From: Margaritifera margaritifera
Lineage: Eukaryota; Mollusca; Bivalvia; Unionida; Margaritiferidae
Reading direction: 5' to 3'
Length of the DNA stretch: 64,000 bases
Assembly (NCBI GenBank): GCA_029931535.1
Contig: JAQPZY010001536.1
Location: 1,511,501 to 1,575,500 of the forward strand
Shown piece by piece: positions 34,353 through 47,477 of the stretch. The position numbers and the translations under genes are program-made. The notes below the pieces were generated by a model. That model was not told the origin of the DNA. It worked only from the letters and a program-made list of their open reading frames with translations, and made no database searches. Numbering within the stretch: the stretch's first letter is position 1; every line of letters begins with the position of its first letter.

Positions 34353-36159
34353 CAAATCTCATTAACGAAATTGCTAAATCCAATCCCAACCCGGCTTCAT
34401 CTTGTTACAATTCAAACCCGCACCTTTCTGGTCGCGAGTGCAGCTTGTTAACCATTGAGCAACCGCAGATCCCTCCCTAATAAGTGAATATTTAAAAAAT
34501 AATTTATCGGAATAATTTTGGGGCAACCAATGCGTGCACAAGCGAATTCATTTTTCTCAACAAGACATTTCAAGATCTGATTATCTCCGATTACTTTTTG
34601 TGTGAAAATTCTGCTACAAATTACTGTCAGCCGCCATTGAAGCTAAGGACAAATAAATCACCATTTTCTCTCCTAAAACATTCATCCTTCCAGACCATTC
34701 CGTGGAAAAAAGATATTCAGAACCCAAACGATGGATACAAACATGTCTTCAATTAAGCAATGCACAGAATTGCACGGATCTTTTCGCCTCGCGCTGCTGA
34801 TATTCAATGCTCCAACACGCAAATGTAATGATTGTACGAAGTGCTCTGGCATTAATATCAGACCGTGACGTTGTGAATTTGCAGGTTACACAGATGGATT
34901 CTATTTGCTAAACAATAGAACAGTTTTCAGACAAACCTTACTCATTTCAATCTAAATACTACTATAAAATCTAATTATTTTGCATTGAAATTCAGTAAGC
35001 TTTATATATTTGCAAATATAAGTGCACATTTAATTTAAATTGAAGACTTGGACATTCACGTAAGTGATTATCAGCTGAATATTTATTGATTTTTTACTTC
35101 CGTGTTGAAAATGGGGTTTCAGTACAGATTTAATATTTCTAAGTGACATATTTCCATTCCTACGATCGTATTGTACGAAATGACCTGCTTGCGAGACTAT
35201 TTAAATAAAGATGTCTTGCCTCTGGGATTTATTAAGAATTCAACCGGCGTAGACATGCCTTTTACATAGAACTTTTTTTGTAAAAAGCAAGAAAGAAAAA
35301 GAAAAAAAAAAGAGAAAAAAGGAAATATTTTCAATGTATCTTGTAAAAGTTGATAACAAGACATGTAATTTTGTATTAATTTTGAGCTTAAATGCTTTGG
35401 AGGGTCCAATTAAGTAATGAAATTTACTTTTCTTTATTCCTATACATTTGTGACATTTTCTGTTCATGTGAGAAAATCATGTGGAGTACAGCTATCGCTC
35501 AATAAAGATCGAAACGGACATAATTTTGTCCTTGACTCAACAGATTCATGTTTATCCACAATATTGATTTAAATTGGCATTAAATTTTAGAAATAATATA
35601 ATAAAAAAGGAAAGAGCTGAATTTGAACAATAGTAAAAATTCCATCAAAATCGGTTCAATACTTTTCGAGAAAAACATGCTTCAAAATATTCAGGGGAGA
35701 TAACTTTGGCCAATCTAATTTATTCATGTTATTTAATGATGTCATAGAAGAAATAACAAATTTAATGTTATCGTATAATGCAAATTAAGGGTTATTTTGA
35801 CACAATGTTATTAAATAAATATGTTGATGATGCTACACATTCCAATAGTTATTTGGATAAATTTAGCACCACTGAAAATTGAAATGTAAACGATTCAAAT
35901 AAAATTTAAATTTCTTCCATTCTCAACAAAACATCTGACGGCCCCTTTTAATGTGACTAGAAATGTTTGAAATATTATGTTAATTAGGAATATACTGAAA
36001 TTTTAGATCTTTGCCATTTAAACCTCAAATTTATTTTGTTAAAAACTAAATTTAATTTTCCATTTTTGTCAGTAATATAAATAATATTTATATCTTCTCA
36101 TTTATAGAGGTATTTTTTTAAATAAAAGAAACATATAGAGGACTTAAGTATTTGCGTTG
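34353..36159. other. AT-rich stretch, no gene seen
   Basis: An A/G-rich low-complexity run lies at about 35285-35325. No family or exon is supportable. Confidence 0.45.
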
Positions 36160-36225
36160 TCTAGTGGTAAGTATGGTCGCCTCGCATGCAGACGAATCAA
36201 GTTCAAACCCAAATGTGTGCATATA
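36160..36225 (+). other. tRNA-like relic
   Basis: GTTGTCTAGTGGTAAG resembles a tRNA D-arm/A box and AAGTTCAAACCC resembles a B box about 35 bp later, with GCATGC between them as in tRNA-Ala anticodon arms. The anticodon stem does not pair properly, so it is not a functional tRNA. It may be a fragment of another SINE head. Confidence 0.3.
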
Positions 36226-36650
36226 ACTTTTTTGTTCTTCATTTTGTTTGTTGTACCTTGAATTGGGAAGGAAAATTATATTACTACTGATATTTTCTAT
36301 GCGAATATACACAAAACACAGCAGCACATAAAAACGGTTAACCGCTGACATTATCGCGCGGGATACAGTAAGAAATCTGCTACTTATATATGTTGTACAT
36401 ATTACTAGCCAATACGTTTAAGAATAAAATAAATCATACCAATGTGAAATAAGAAACGAACCATACAGGTGTGAAATAAGTTTCGTGAAGGTGTGGCCCT
36501 TCGTTTGATTATAGGAAAATTATGTGGTATTTTACCACTTCTAAGAACACTTCAGTGACCTCACTTGCTGTCTAAGACCCTTTGTAATACAAAGGATACA
36601 TCTACATCAAGCCAAACTCACACAGTATGTTTGATAAAATGTTTTGGCTT

Positions 36651-36699
36651 GTTTTTTTTGTTTTTTTTGTTTTGTTTTTTTTTTTTTGGGGGGGGGGGG
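36651..36699 (+). repeat. Poly-T/G low complexity ending in G12
   Basis: T-rich sequence with isolated G ends in 12 consecutive G (36688-36699), followed by CGGCCCGC. Confidence 0.9.
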
Positions 36700-38362
36700 C
36701 GGCCCGCTCGGACTTGATGCGAACTTATGAATTAGCTCTTTTAGACCCCTGGTTTGTTACACGTGTCTCATTTCTTATTTATTACATATGATGGCAATCT
36801 GCATCAAGTTCTTGGATCAAAACTTAAAAATAAGCGTACTATCGATACTGTAAGACAGGATTTGTATCAAGCTTCTTTGATTTTTTATATATTAAACAAC
36901 CTGACTTGAAATTAATTAAACAAATTAAAGACAAGACTCCGAATTTTACTAAAAATTGATAGTTGTAAATCTTAGTTACAGTCATGTGAAAGCTCCCATG
37001 AACATTCCTTGTTTTAAAGGTAGCTGATTTCATAGAGCTTTAAGACTTCATGAAACTGGATTGGCATTGGAGCTACTTCTTTTATTTCTAAGTTCTGAGT
37101 ACAACTCAGTATCATCCCTAAAAGCTGAATACCCGTCAATATAAGACCTCAGCAAAGAAACTAGTGAAGTTCGTGTTAATGATCATGCTAAAGATGGCGT
37201 AATTCCCAAGAGAATCACCAGATTTTATTCGCACAGTGAACATGTTTTATGTGACAGGAGTCACAAAACAGTCCTCTTTGGCACAAACTGCCACGTTATT
37301 TCGTTGAGTAGTCACATTTACGCCTTTAAGAGCAATAACAGATCTCAAAAGTATCGTCTAAAAGCGGTAATTACAATATCGACTTTTTATTAAAATATAA
37401 GGCAGGACTTCAAGGGTGACAGAGTTTATGTCATGACAGGCTGGGTTTGCTCCTAATAAAAACCCAACAATGGAAACTGAGAAAATGAGATTTTGATGAT
37501 TTTACTCAGAAACTATAAATCATGGATTTCAAGGTATAAAAGGAATGATTTTCCGTTGTAACATTGATTAATGTCACCTCGATCCTACTCTTAGACCAGA
37601 CAATTGGAAGGATTCATCAATCTTAATTGTTGCAAGTTTCCTTGGAAAAATCTTGAAGGAGTCTTAGATTTGATTGCCCTCAGCGTTAGTACCAACAACA
37701 GAATAATACGTATGCATTTATTAATGGGGTGATGGGAACCATGTCGAAATGTGCTGGAGCGAAACAAATGTATATTAGACTTTTGTTGACGAAGAGTAGT
37801 GCAATTTTAAATGAGATCTTTAAAATTCAAACGAGGAAGTAAAAAGCTCGAATAAACAGCAAGCAACTACAAAATTAAAATTTTGAAGATGTTAAGGGTT
37901 ACCCTGTTATTGTTTTCACCGTTTCGATTTCGTTATTCTTTCCCTAACACCTTTTCCTTTTTCGATTCTCTCACAAGTTCTTACTAAAGGATTTTCGTAA
38001 GTGCCAATTTACATGCATGAAATAATTTAAAGGATACGAATCCAATTAGCTAAAAAAACATTATATTATTAAGGGGCAGGAAAATAATTAAAGATAATAA
38101 AATATGCCAAATTTTAATTAACTTCAATCAACATTATTCTTTACTCGAATAATCGATTTGGCTAATAATACTAAGATGGGTGACTTTTTCTGTTCTACAT
38201 ATATGGACTCCATATTTGTAAGCAGTTTACAACGCGTTTGTAACGCAAAGTTGCCCTTCCTAACAGAGTTCTTGTTTCTGACTCCTAAGTCAGGTTAGGA
38301 TAAAATATCTTCTGGTGCAAGTTATTCATGCCAGCAGTGTAATCCATTCATAAAGTATCGAC

Positions 38363-38365
<3 letters not shown>
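36700..38365. other. AT-rich stretch, no gene seen
   Basis: No recognisable protein, tandem repeat or terminal repeat was found. Confidence 0.45.

Positions 38366-38415
<50 letters not shown>
38366..38415. repeat. (AC)n microsatellite, 50 bp
   Basis: A pure AC run at the 3' end (in the sense of that copy) of the inverted TIF unit that follows. Confidence 0.97.
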
Positions 38416-38418
<3 letters not shown>

Positions 38419-38864
38419 GAATTATAATACATGCTAGAGAGTTATATTTCATTCCCATCTTGTAATCGAATCTGGGTCCACGAGTCACCGCAAGCATCAT
38501 GTTCCCTGCACGTACTAACCGCCATAGCCTCTCCACAAAGCAGGCATCCCTCAAAAAAGTTGGAACTTAACCTTGAATATAGGCAATTGAATATGGGAAT
38601 TGAAAGCGGATCATTGACTTACGGCACACATCGCCTTGCCTGCTCGCACCAACCCCAATACTCTGTTGACCAAGCTAGTATCTGCAAAAAAGGTTGGAAC
38701 TTTATCGTGAATATAGGTATTCATACGTGGCAGACACACTCTCTTGGCGACCCAGTAATTACCTCTCATCTAAATACGCGGTGACTCCGGATTCCTTTGA
38801 CAGAAATGAAGGGACATAGAACTTATTATTGAAAGTTACAAATAAACACCATAGAGAAGAGTTT
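38416..38864 (-). mobile_element. TIF repeat copies C and D, inverted
   Basis: On the minus strand, copy C runs from 38864 (TATGGTGTTTATTTGTAACT, TTTCTGTCAAAGGAATCCGG, GATGAGAGGTAATTACTGGG, GGTTGGTGCGAGCAGGCAAG, GCGATGTGTGCCGTAAG) to about 38585. It continues head-to-tail into copy D, which lacks the first third of the unit and runs through GGAGAGGCTATGG, GGTTAGTACGTGCAGG and a B-box-like AGATTCGATTAC to the (GT)n run. Confidence 0.75.
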
Positions 38865-39365
38865 ATTACTCGGTCGCCTAGCCAGTGTGTCTGCTACGCA
38901 TGAATGGATATATTCACGACTAGATTTTATCTTTTATAGGAGATGCGCGATTTGTCGAGAGGTACGGGCTTTGGTACGCGCAGGCAAGGCGATGGGAGCC
39001 ATAACTCGCAGACTCGCCTTCCATTCTAAGTAAGGGATAAATTCTAACTCTTCAACATGTATCATTATATTCTTCCTCCATGTAAAATTCACTTTATATT
39101 ATCACGAACTTCTATATTCATTGATTATCTTCAGAGGAATCCGGAGTGACTGTGTATTGAAATCCAGAGTTAATTATTGGGTCACCTAGCGAGTGCATCT
39201 GCTACGCATGAATGCATATAGTCACGACTGAGTTCCTTTCTTATTATGCGGAATGTGTGCTTGGTCGACAGGGCATGGTGGTTAGTGCGAGTCGGCAACG
39301 GGATGGATGCTGTAGCTCGCTGACAAAATATAACTCTATAACCGGTATGATTATATATATATAAC
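38862..39365 (+). mobile_element. TIF repeat copies E and F
   Basis: Copy E starts abruptly at about 38862 within the unit (TTATTACTCGGTCGCC) on the plus strand, head-to-head with copy C. It continues to CTCCATGTAAAATTCAC. Copy F follows from about 39108 (CTTCAGAGGAATCCGG) to the tRNA-like segment and ends at a short TA run (about 39352-39364). Both are more diverged than A and B, and F has lost its B-box-like sequence. Confidence 0.72.
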
Positions 39366-41280
39366 GCTAGCAGTCATATTTTGATTTCTTTAAATAATTC
39401 TGAACATGTATAGCAATATATTCAATAACAATGATGGTAATTGGATACGAACCCCTGGGTTTTTAAGTAACATCTTTGTTATTCACAAAGGATTGCACGA
39501 AGAGGTGATATTAGCAAAACGAGTTTGAACTTTACAAAAAGAAAAAAAAAGAGAATCAGTGTGACCTAAAGAGATAAATTCTGGGAAAAAGGCGTTTGTG
39601 ATTTGTCCTCGAAGACAAGAATATTTATATAAATAAGTTAAAATATTTAATGATTTAATCAATATTCATTTGTCATCCATAAAACAGAGATGTATTATTG
39701 GATCAATGCAAATTCATCACGGTCCAGTAACCCGTCATTAGTTAAGGAGATAACTTATTGAAATGCTGTAAGGAGCGAGAGAGACGAACATTAGGCAAGG
39801 ATAGAAGTAATTAAAGATTCTCTCTGAACATTATATTGAAATTAACATTTCATCGGTGTTTCATCCCGGAAGTTCAATCTTACATGTGTATAAATGCTTT
39901 CAATGATTACGTGAGTGATTTGTTTCTCTCGCTTTTTGTTGCTATTTTATCACAGTAGTGTAGCTGATCATACCAAATAATGGTTAAAATTGCATGGCAT
40001 CATCTCGTTGACGGAAGAAGTAACTAAATAGATCTTTCAATATCATCCCAGTACTGTCTGTTGTGAAGTTTGAATCATGCAATAAAATTCTGAAGAGAAA
40101 ACCTGATACACGATGCACAGATAGCAAACATTTCAGTAAGAAACACCGTTTAATTATAAAATAAGAAGACCCGTAGAGGCAACACAATTCTAGGATAAGA
40201 CAATCTAATATGGGTCTAATGCAATTAAAATTCATGTCAATAATCAAGCCTTCTCTTTTAAATTTGTATTGACACTAGATCGCTGGCATACCTTTGGTTT
40301 GGCTTGAACTTCGGCAGTTTAAATACGAATTAAAATAAATAATGCAGAATTATATTTGAACCATTACTTACAAATATTGTCAAAGCATATAATAAGGGAG
40401 CATGCATACAAAAGGAGTTCATTTCTGGTGTTATAAACCAAAATAATAACCTCTATTTTGCTACTTCACATCATGTGATTTTAACCAATCTTGTTTTGCT
40501 TTGGCGTGGCAGAGACAAAAGCTAAGATTAATCCGGATGGTTAATAAGTACTTAAGAACAAAGCATATTGGGATATCACGGAACTGGGAGTCGTGTTGTC
40601 CAAGAACCATGCCCTCCAGAGAATTTCTAATAAAGAAGAAATATATTGGCATATATGCATGGCAAATCCTTTGACCTATCATCGGATGGGGCACCATTCG
40701 AGGACAGATCTCATTGCACGTTCATTACTAAGGTTTGACAAGTTTTGATTAATTATAAATTACAGTTCCTCATGATTCTAAAAGAGCTAGCTAATGTCCA
40801 TCTATGGCGATTTACTGGGAGTTTTGTATACACGACTATTTCGACTTCTTCTCGGACAACAGGTGGCAGGGATAGGTCGATATAATTGATTTCTAACCAC
40901 AATTTTAATTAAAAAACAGTAATGAACAAGTTTTATAGGTTTCTTTATTGCAGTAAGACCAGTACCCAAACCTCATAAACAAAGTTCTCACCGGTTGGTA
41001 ATGAAATCTATTTTCTCGCCAACAGGCGAAGCATATAAATTTGTTCTTTTTTGACTCTCGCTTCATTGATTTGGATGTATTTTGCAATCTCAACCAGAAA
41101 TACGTTTCACACTGTAATAATGCCTGGCCATTTATCACCAAGCATTTAGCTGTATTGTAGGATTATGTACGAACTGTGAGGGTTTTTTAGGCACACATTG
41201 AAGACGTTGCATGAGTGCTCACTTCAAATGAAATTTATGAAACGATTCGAATAATTTCTATAATTTGGAAGCTAAGATTG
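39366..41280. other. AT-rich stretch, no gene seen
   Basis: Short unsupported frames only (for example minus 40461-40697 and 40905-41141). No repeat family found. Confidence 0.45.
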
Positions 41281-41402
41281 TTTGTTGGTTGGTTGGTTAT
41301 TAACAGGACTTTGAGCACTTTATTGGCTATATCATAAAGAGAAAATGGAACTTAAGTGCATTTGTAAAGGACACACAGAGGCATCGGACACGGGCTAGCC
41401 TG
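41281..41402 (-). mobile_element. SINE-2 fragment, head missing
   Basis: TTGTTGGTTGGTTGGTT, then CAGGACTTTGAGCACTTTATTG, GCTATATCAT, AGAGAAAATGG and the GACACAC/GCTAGCC block align in order with the better-preserved copy at 62995-63180. The tRNA-like head is absent, as expected of a 5'-truncated retroposon. Confidence 0.65.
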
Positions 41403-42466
41403 AGTGGGCTATTTATCCATGGTCAGCGAAAGATTCAAATTATTTGACTAGTTTAATGATTTCATTTGGAATGAGTACCAGTTTAAGATTCTATTTATAA
41501 CATAAAAAACAAAATACTGATTTTTTTGGACAAAACCGCAGAATAGCGTAGTGAAATGACTTTGATACACATTCCAATGACTCAATAATTACGCCTTTGC
41601 CTTACGTGAGGTCATGAGGTGTTATTGTACGGTTACATATTTTAAACAATATGATATGGATATTTTAATCTAAATAGTACAGTAGTTATGCATTGTGCGT
41701 TCACGCAAGAACAAGTATTCAGTAGCAGAAACAAGGGGGCATATCCAAAATTATTATTAGTTATAGTGGAGAAAGACCAGAAAGGCACTCAGAGATTAAT
41801 GACTCGGATAATCATTGCAAATAAACCATTCCTGACGGATGCATAAAAAGGGGGTGGGAGTAATAGTGAGTTTGAAAATCTGACAGCTAGTGTTGTCACA
41901 AAAACCCTGGAGGGCTAAAATTCGGATACGATAGAAATTTGTTACAATTTGAAAGAAGTGACAGCCTGTTTTGTTGGTAAGAAAGTGTGGTATATTATAT
42001 TGTGACAAATAGGAAAAATTACTATTAGCTACTCACCACAGAGTTATGTATCGCTTTTCTAGCACGTTAGCAAGCCTGGTTACGAATAATACAAACATTC
42101 ACTACATCAAAACCGCGTCTTATAAATATCGTCAACTACTAAAGCGTTGACATGATTTTTCAGACTTGTAGTAAGTGTAAAATTATACGACATGAACCTA
42201 CACTCAAGCAGAAGCACTTCCTTCTTAGGGCACAGATGCATATGCTTGACGAAGGACTTCTATTAATACTATTTGAGTTTATGACCAGGTTTCGTTTTAT
42301 CCCTTGCTATTTAGTTGCAATAAGTACTTTATTTTCTAAACGTTTTAAATAAAACTGTGGAAAATATTATCGACAGTCTAAACTAGCAAGCCTACATCCA
42401 ACATCATGACCACAGCATGGTGCAATGCGTCAAATCAGTCTACATAAGGCTTTGCTTTGTTATGTC
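41403..42466. other. AT-rich stretch, no gene seen
   Basis: No supportable feature. Confidence 0.45.
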
Positions 42467-43166
42467 CTAAACCCCTATTAGATGTTTTAGACCATGACAT
42501 AATATCAATGGTTGTGAACCCCTATTAGATGTTTTAGACCATGATATAATATCAATGGTTGTGAACCCCTGTTAGATGTTTTAGACCATGATATAATATC
42601 AATGGTTCTCAACCCTATTAGATGTTTTATGACATAATATCAATGGTTGTCAACCCCTGTTATATGTTTTAGACCATGATATAATATCAATGGTTCTCAA
42701 GCTCTATTAGATGTTTTAGACCATGATATAATATCAATGGTTCTCAACCCTATTAGATGTTTTAGACCAAGATATAATATCAATGGTTCTCAACTTCTAT
42801 TAGCTGTTTTAGACCATGAAATAATATCAATGGCTGTCAACCCCTGTTAGATGTTTTAGACCATGAACTAATATCAATGGTTCTCAACCTCTATTAGCTG
42901 TTTTAGACCATGATATAATATCAATGGTTCTCAAGCTCTATTAGATGTTTTAGACCATGATATAATATCAATGGTTCTCAACCCTATTAGATGTTTTAGA
43001 CCAAGATATAATATCAATGGTTCTCAACTTCTATTAGCTGTTTTAGACCATGAAATAATATCAATGGTTGTCAACCCCTGTTAGATGTTTTAGACCATGA
43101 AATAATATCAATGGTTCTCAACCCCTATTAGCTGTTTTAGACCATGATATAATATCAGTAGTTCTC
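42467..43166. repeat. 47-bp tandem repeat, about 15 copies, with a five-unit higher order
   Basis: The unit CCCCTATTAGATGTTTTAGA, CCATGATATAATATCAATGG, TTGTCAA repeats about 15 times, mostly 46-47 bp; one unit near 42610 lacks the AGACC segment. A block of five units recurs at 234 bp (GCTCTATTAG at 42701 and 42935), carrying the same linked variants (CAAGCTC, CCAAGATA, CAACTTC, TAGCTG). This shows block duplication after the array formed. Confidence 0.95.
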
Positions 43167-45799
43167 AATGTTTTATTAATATTATATTTTTTGTGCAATT
43201 CATATTCATCCCTAGGAAGACAGCGATGACCATGTTTACTCCGATTAAGGCGGATGAATTCACAACATTTTCAATGAAGGGTCACATAATGAATAAAATT
43301 TCAATGTAACAAAATTTCCTGATTGTACATTAGGAGAGTTGTTCTTCACATTTCACGAGTCTCTTTTTCATCTTCGTTGCCAGCATATCAATTGATGATA
43401 GTATTGTAACGAGTGTTTGCCTTTTTGGTACTCTGTTTACATTTTTAGAACATGACGTTTAATAGGTTACCATATAGTATTTGTGCTTCGACAGCTTTTG
43501 TACAAAAGATAATACAGCATCAGCACCGGCCTCGCTAGTTTTACCTGATTTCAGTTTCAGAATCTTTATACAATCAGAGTAGAAAGAAGTTAAAACTTAG
43601 GTATTATGAATTGCATAGTACAATACTTAAAAAAAACCCAGTTTTCTTCTACTTAATTAAAATTAAAATCCGCAATACGTAATTTATTGCTGCAATTTAT
43701 CTAGTACTTAGATTACAGAGTCAAGAAATCTATTTGAAATTTTGACTGAATTTACAGAATTTTTTTTTTCTTGCTTGAAAATACTTAGAAAGAAATACCT
43801 TATCGAATAATGTTGCATAATCAGAGATTGTAAATGGCTTAAATGTTTGGGGCAAATCTGATAAATGAATTATTTCAGCAACGTTACTTTTTCAGTTCTA
43901 ATCTATCTCTGTCTGTCTGTCTGTCTATGTCTCTCTCTCTCTCAAAACCTCCAAAACAAAATAGAAAAAAAGTAAACAAATTCGTATGCTTACAGTGATA
44001 TCCAAAGTCAGTTTGTTGAGAAATTTTGTTTGAGGTTTTACACTGTTTTTGTTAGACCATCAGCTTGAAATGTTTGCAACGTTTTAAAAAATATATATCA
44101 AAAGATGACATTACTGCTGTATTTCGTATTTGAGGAGATGTAATTTGTACACACATTACATTTTTATTTCAATATAAAAAAAGGACGCACGTTAAAAATA
44201 TATAGGCTACATGTTTAAAAAAAATAGGATTTTTATCCTTGAACATGTGCCTTCATTAAGGTCCCTCCTAAAAATCAAATATTATTTGGGAAAATCTTAA
44301 ATTATGAAAATGAGACATGAATGCTTTTTAATTACGCTTCCCACATTGTTAATGTAAATATCTTGTAATATATAAGATTTTTGATGGAATTTGATGATTC
44401 TTGTAGCTCTGAGTAAACAAGGTCACCAGAATATTAATTTGTACTAATTTGTCTTCGATTTTCCGTTAGAGTTGCGCCTATGCTTTGCTAGCATTTGATT
44501 CGATTTCAGTTTAAAGGTTATCTTAAGCTACAATGGTAACTGGATGAGCTCAAAAGCATTCTGTTAAACGGGAAAGAGTTCAACATCTACTTTGTAATGT
44601 TATTGATAGTTGAACCATTTTATAGAATGTATAAATAAGTCGAAGGTTGTTTTCAAGATTTTGAAAGAGACAGATATAGCCTGATTTATACTAATCTTTT
44701 TTGAAATAACTATATATTTATAAGACAAAGCACATAATTTCACATTAATGGTCCTACACTGTTTAGACGCATACAATCAGCAACTCCTAAAATATTGATG
44801 TATTAAGGCACATAATATTTTGGGAACTTTATGTTGAATTTAAGTTAAAGGAAAACTGTTAATTTAGTAACTTTTTCTATTCTTAACCCCACTAAACTAT
44901 GTCATAATGCGTTTATGCACGTGTTTTTCGACGATAACTGTGTTATTCGCTATCTTTTAAACAAAACTATCAATGACTTCATTTGTTTAGGACGACTACC
45001 GCCAACTTGTCAAAAAGGAACTATTTCTTTAGAAATTACTTTAACTTCACTAATCAGATAAAAGATGTAAATTATTTGACAATTTTGGAGAAGAAAAACG
45101 CCATAAACCAAGCCCAATACCAAAGTTATATAGAACAGATTTATATAAAATATCCTTTTCTACTGAATTATATCAGTTGCGATAATATTGCATGTGAATA
45201 TATTATCACCACTCAGAGACCAAGGGACGAGGTCTCACCTGAACAAATATCCCATGCTGTTTTGTATTCGATTTCAATTTTTAATTAGCGTGGCCTAGTC
45301 AAAGAATTAAAGCATTTATTTGAGTACTCAGCCAAAGCACACAAAGCTTTTATTTTAAAAACGATATATGCAAACCGTAAATTATATTTCAACTATTATT
45401 ATGCAAAAGAATGCAGTTGTTTGTTGCAGACGAAAATCAATTTTTAACTTAAAAACAGAATACAGAACACCGAATTTGAACAGCTTATTAAACTTTAAAT
45501 ATTCAATCTCCTTGTAGCCATACTGTGAACAGTGTAAAGTAGTAAATAACTGGTACCCCTCGGTAACCCGCTAAGGGTGAAATATTACAATTAACGTAGA
45601 CGTTTTAACATGGGTGTGATTGGTTACTGTGACCATAAAATTGGTTCACCTTTAATTTGTTGTTTGGGTGTGTTGTTTACCCTGGTTATGCTGGTAAGAA
45701 AAGAATTCATGTTTAGAATTCAGCTGAACTAAGATCACCAAAACATTTGAGTGATGACTGAGACTGAACCGTATTTCAGGTCACAAGCGCACAAATACA

Positions 45800-45801
<2 letters not shown>
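43167..45801. other. AT-rich stretch, no gene seen
   Basis: A (GTCT)n/(CT)n simple repeat lies at about 43906-43943. A 101-codon frame at 44983-45288 has no recognisable motif. Nothing else is supportable. Confidence 0.42.

Positions 45802-45850
<49 letters not shown>
45802..45850. repeat. (AT)n microsatellite, 49 bp
   Basis: A pure AT run. Confidence 0.97.
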
Positions 45851-45852
<2 letters not shown>

Positions 45853-46210
45853 AATTAGTACAATATAATATTAATTTGTATTACTAATGTATGTAGGTAT
45901 TGGGCGTTAGTAGTAATGAAAATGAGAGCGATGGGCCAGTCATACTCTTGTATACAACCATATCGTTTAGAGATACAATAGTATTAACAATAAAAATTTA
46001 AAAAATTCTAGGTCAGTAGAAATGAATTACAAGTAACAAAATGTTGTCTGCTATGATTTTACAGGTAAATAAATGTTATCTAGTCTATATTGGCCGCGTG
46101 GTGTAGACGTAAAACGCAAGGTTTGTTGTTCTTAACTCGGCAGAGGCGAACAATTATTTTGAAAATTGTATATTGGAAAAGTCGAAATAGAAAAAAAAAG
46201 GGTTAACGGA

Positions 46211-46408
46211 GTACACGAATTTCGTTAAACTGTACAATAAAGTATAACCTATAGATACATAAATTATGACATTAAGGTACACAATAAACGATGACGTAAT
46301 TGTACACAGTAATCATAGACGTGCGTGTACACAATAAACGATTACGTACAGGTACACAATAAAATATTAAGTGTGTGCACAATGAATGATGACGTACATG
46401 TACACTGA
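46211..46408. repeat. Degenerate short tandem repeat around GTACACAATAAACGATGACG
   Basis: GTACAC(A)ATAAA-like units recur about every 25-30 bp, with ACGATGACGTA or ACGATTACGTA linkers. Copies are diverged and spacing is irregular. Confidence 0.75.
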
Positions 46409-46544
46409 AACTGTTCGCAAAAAACAACGACATAAAAACTATAATACGTTGAATTTTTCTTATAAAGATAAAAAAATGGTTCAAACTAAATTGTGTTGAA
46501 TTCAAGGATTTTCAGAGAGGTGATATAAATATATCATGTGATTG

Positions 46545-47115
46545 ACATGGCAGCAACAATGCCTATTTCTTTACAAGTTCGGTTCGGAACAAAAGTGTGC
46601 TCAACGCTTGATGTGTTGAAGAATTACATTCATGAAAATACAAGTATTATTTGATGATTTCAAACATAAAAAAGATATAGTCAAATGTTTTAGAAACGAT
46701 GCGGATTTACAGATTACATTTAGCGATGATAAAATGGAAATAAGCAGCATCAGCCCTGACAGCAAGATTAAAACAGTGCGTTATGAAGAAGGAATACAGT
46801 AGGTATTTGATGTGGATAAATAGAATTATTTGTATTGGGCTACATATACATTAAACTTGATCAATGTACAACGAATAAGCAAAACATAGATATAATTTGT
46901 GGATAACAAAGTTCAATGTAAAACAACGCATGGTGCCTTAGTATATGAAGTAGACGTTTAATAAATCAAACATAGGGATGTCAAAATTGGACATAAATCT
47001 GAAATCGTTCATACATTTGAAAGAATTAAAGACACGTTGCAAGTTATTTAAAATAAAGTACTTCGCTTAGAATGTCGTCCCACTGGCTTGCTGATAACAG
47101 CTAAAGACAATTTAT
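46545..47115 (+). pseudogene. Decayed coding region, unrecognised, upstream of integrase relic
   Basis: A frame from ATG at 46546 reads MAATMPISLQVRFGTKV and stops after about 35 codons. An overlapping ATG near 46632 begins 57 open codons, MKIQVLFDDFKHKKDIVKCF to VRYEEGIQ, rich in Lys/Asp/Glu and protein-like. The same frame continues beyond several stops with THGALVYEVDV and IKDTLQVI*NKVLRLECRP. This looks like a long gene disrupted by frameshifts and stops. The family is not recognised. Its position 350 bp upstream of the integrase relic in the same orientation suggests the same element. Confidence 0.4.
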
Positions 47116-47265
47116 GAAACAAAAATTATTCTCTGGGTGTCTTAAACAACCAGCAACAGAGACGGTGTAACTGTGCCGAAGGCACACATGCAGAGCACGG
47201 TTCACTAAAGGTGGACTTTGCAAAGCAAGATATAAAATAGTACCGAAGACATCCTTACTACCAAT

Positions 47266-47477
47266 AATAAAGCCCAGTCGCTCAGGCAAATATGAATTAA
47301 TTCTGGAGAAAAATTAAACAGGATAAAAATAAAATAAAATAAACTGAATTGAAAGAATGGCAAACTGAACAATAAAGCCCGGTCGCTCACACAAATATGA
47401 ATCAATTGTGGGGGAAAATTAAACAGGATAAAAAATAAAATGCAATAAACTGAATTGAAAGAATGGCAAACTGAACA
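47266..47477. repeat. Two-copy tandem duplication, 105-bp unit
   Basis: AATAAAGCCCAGTCGCTCA at 47266 and AATAAAGCCCGGTCGCTCA at 47371 start two copies of the same 105-bp segment, each ending GAATGGCAAACTGAAC. It lies inside the decayed element, directly before the integrase start. Confidence 0.92.

Noticed and set aside
46085..46150. tRNA-like GGCCGCGTGGTGTAGACG segment
   Set aside because: No B-box-like word follows at suitable spacing and no repeat partner was found in the window.
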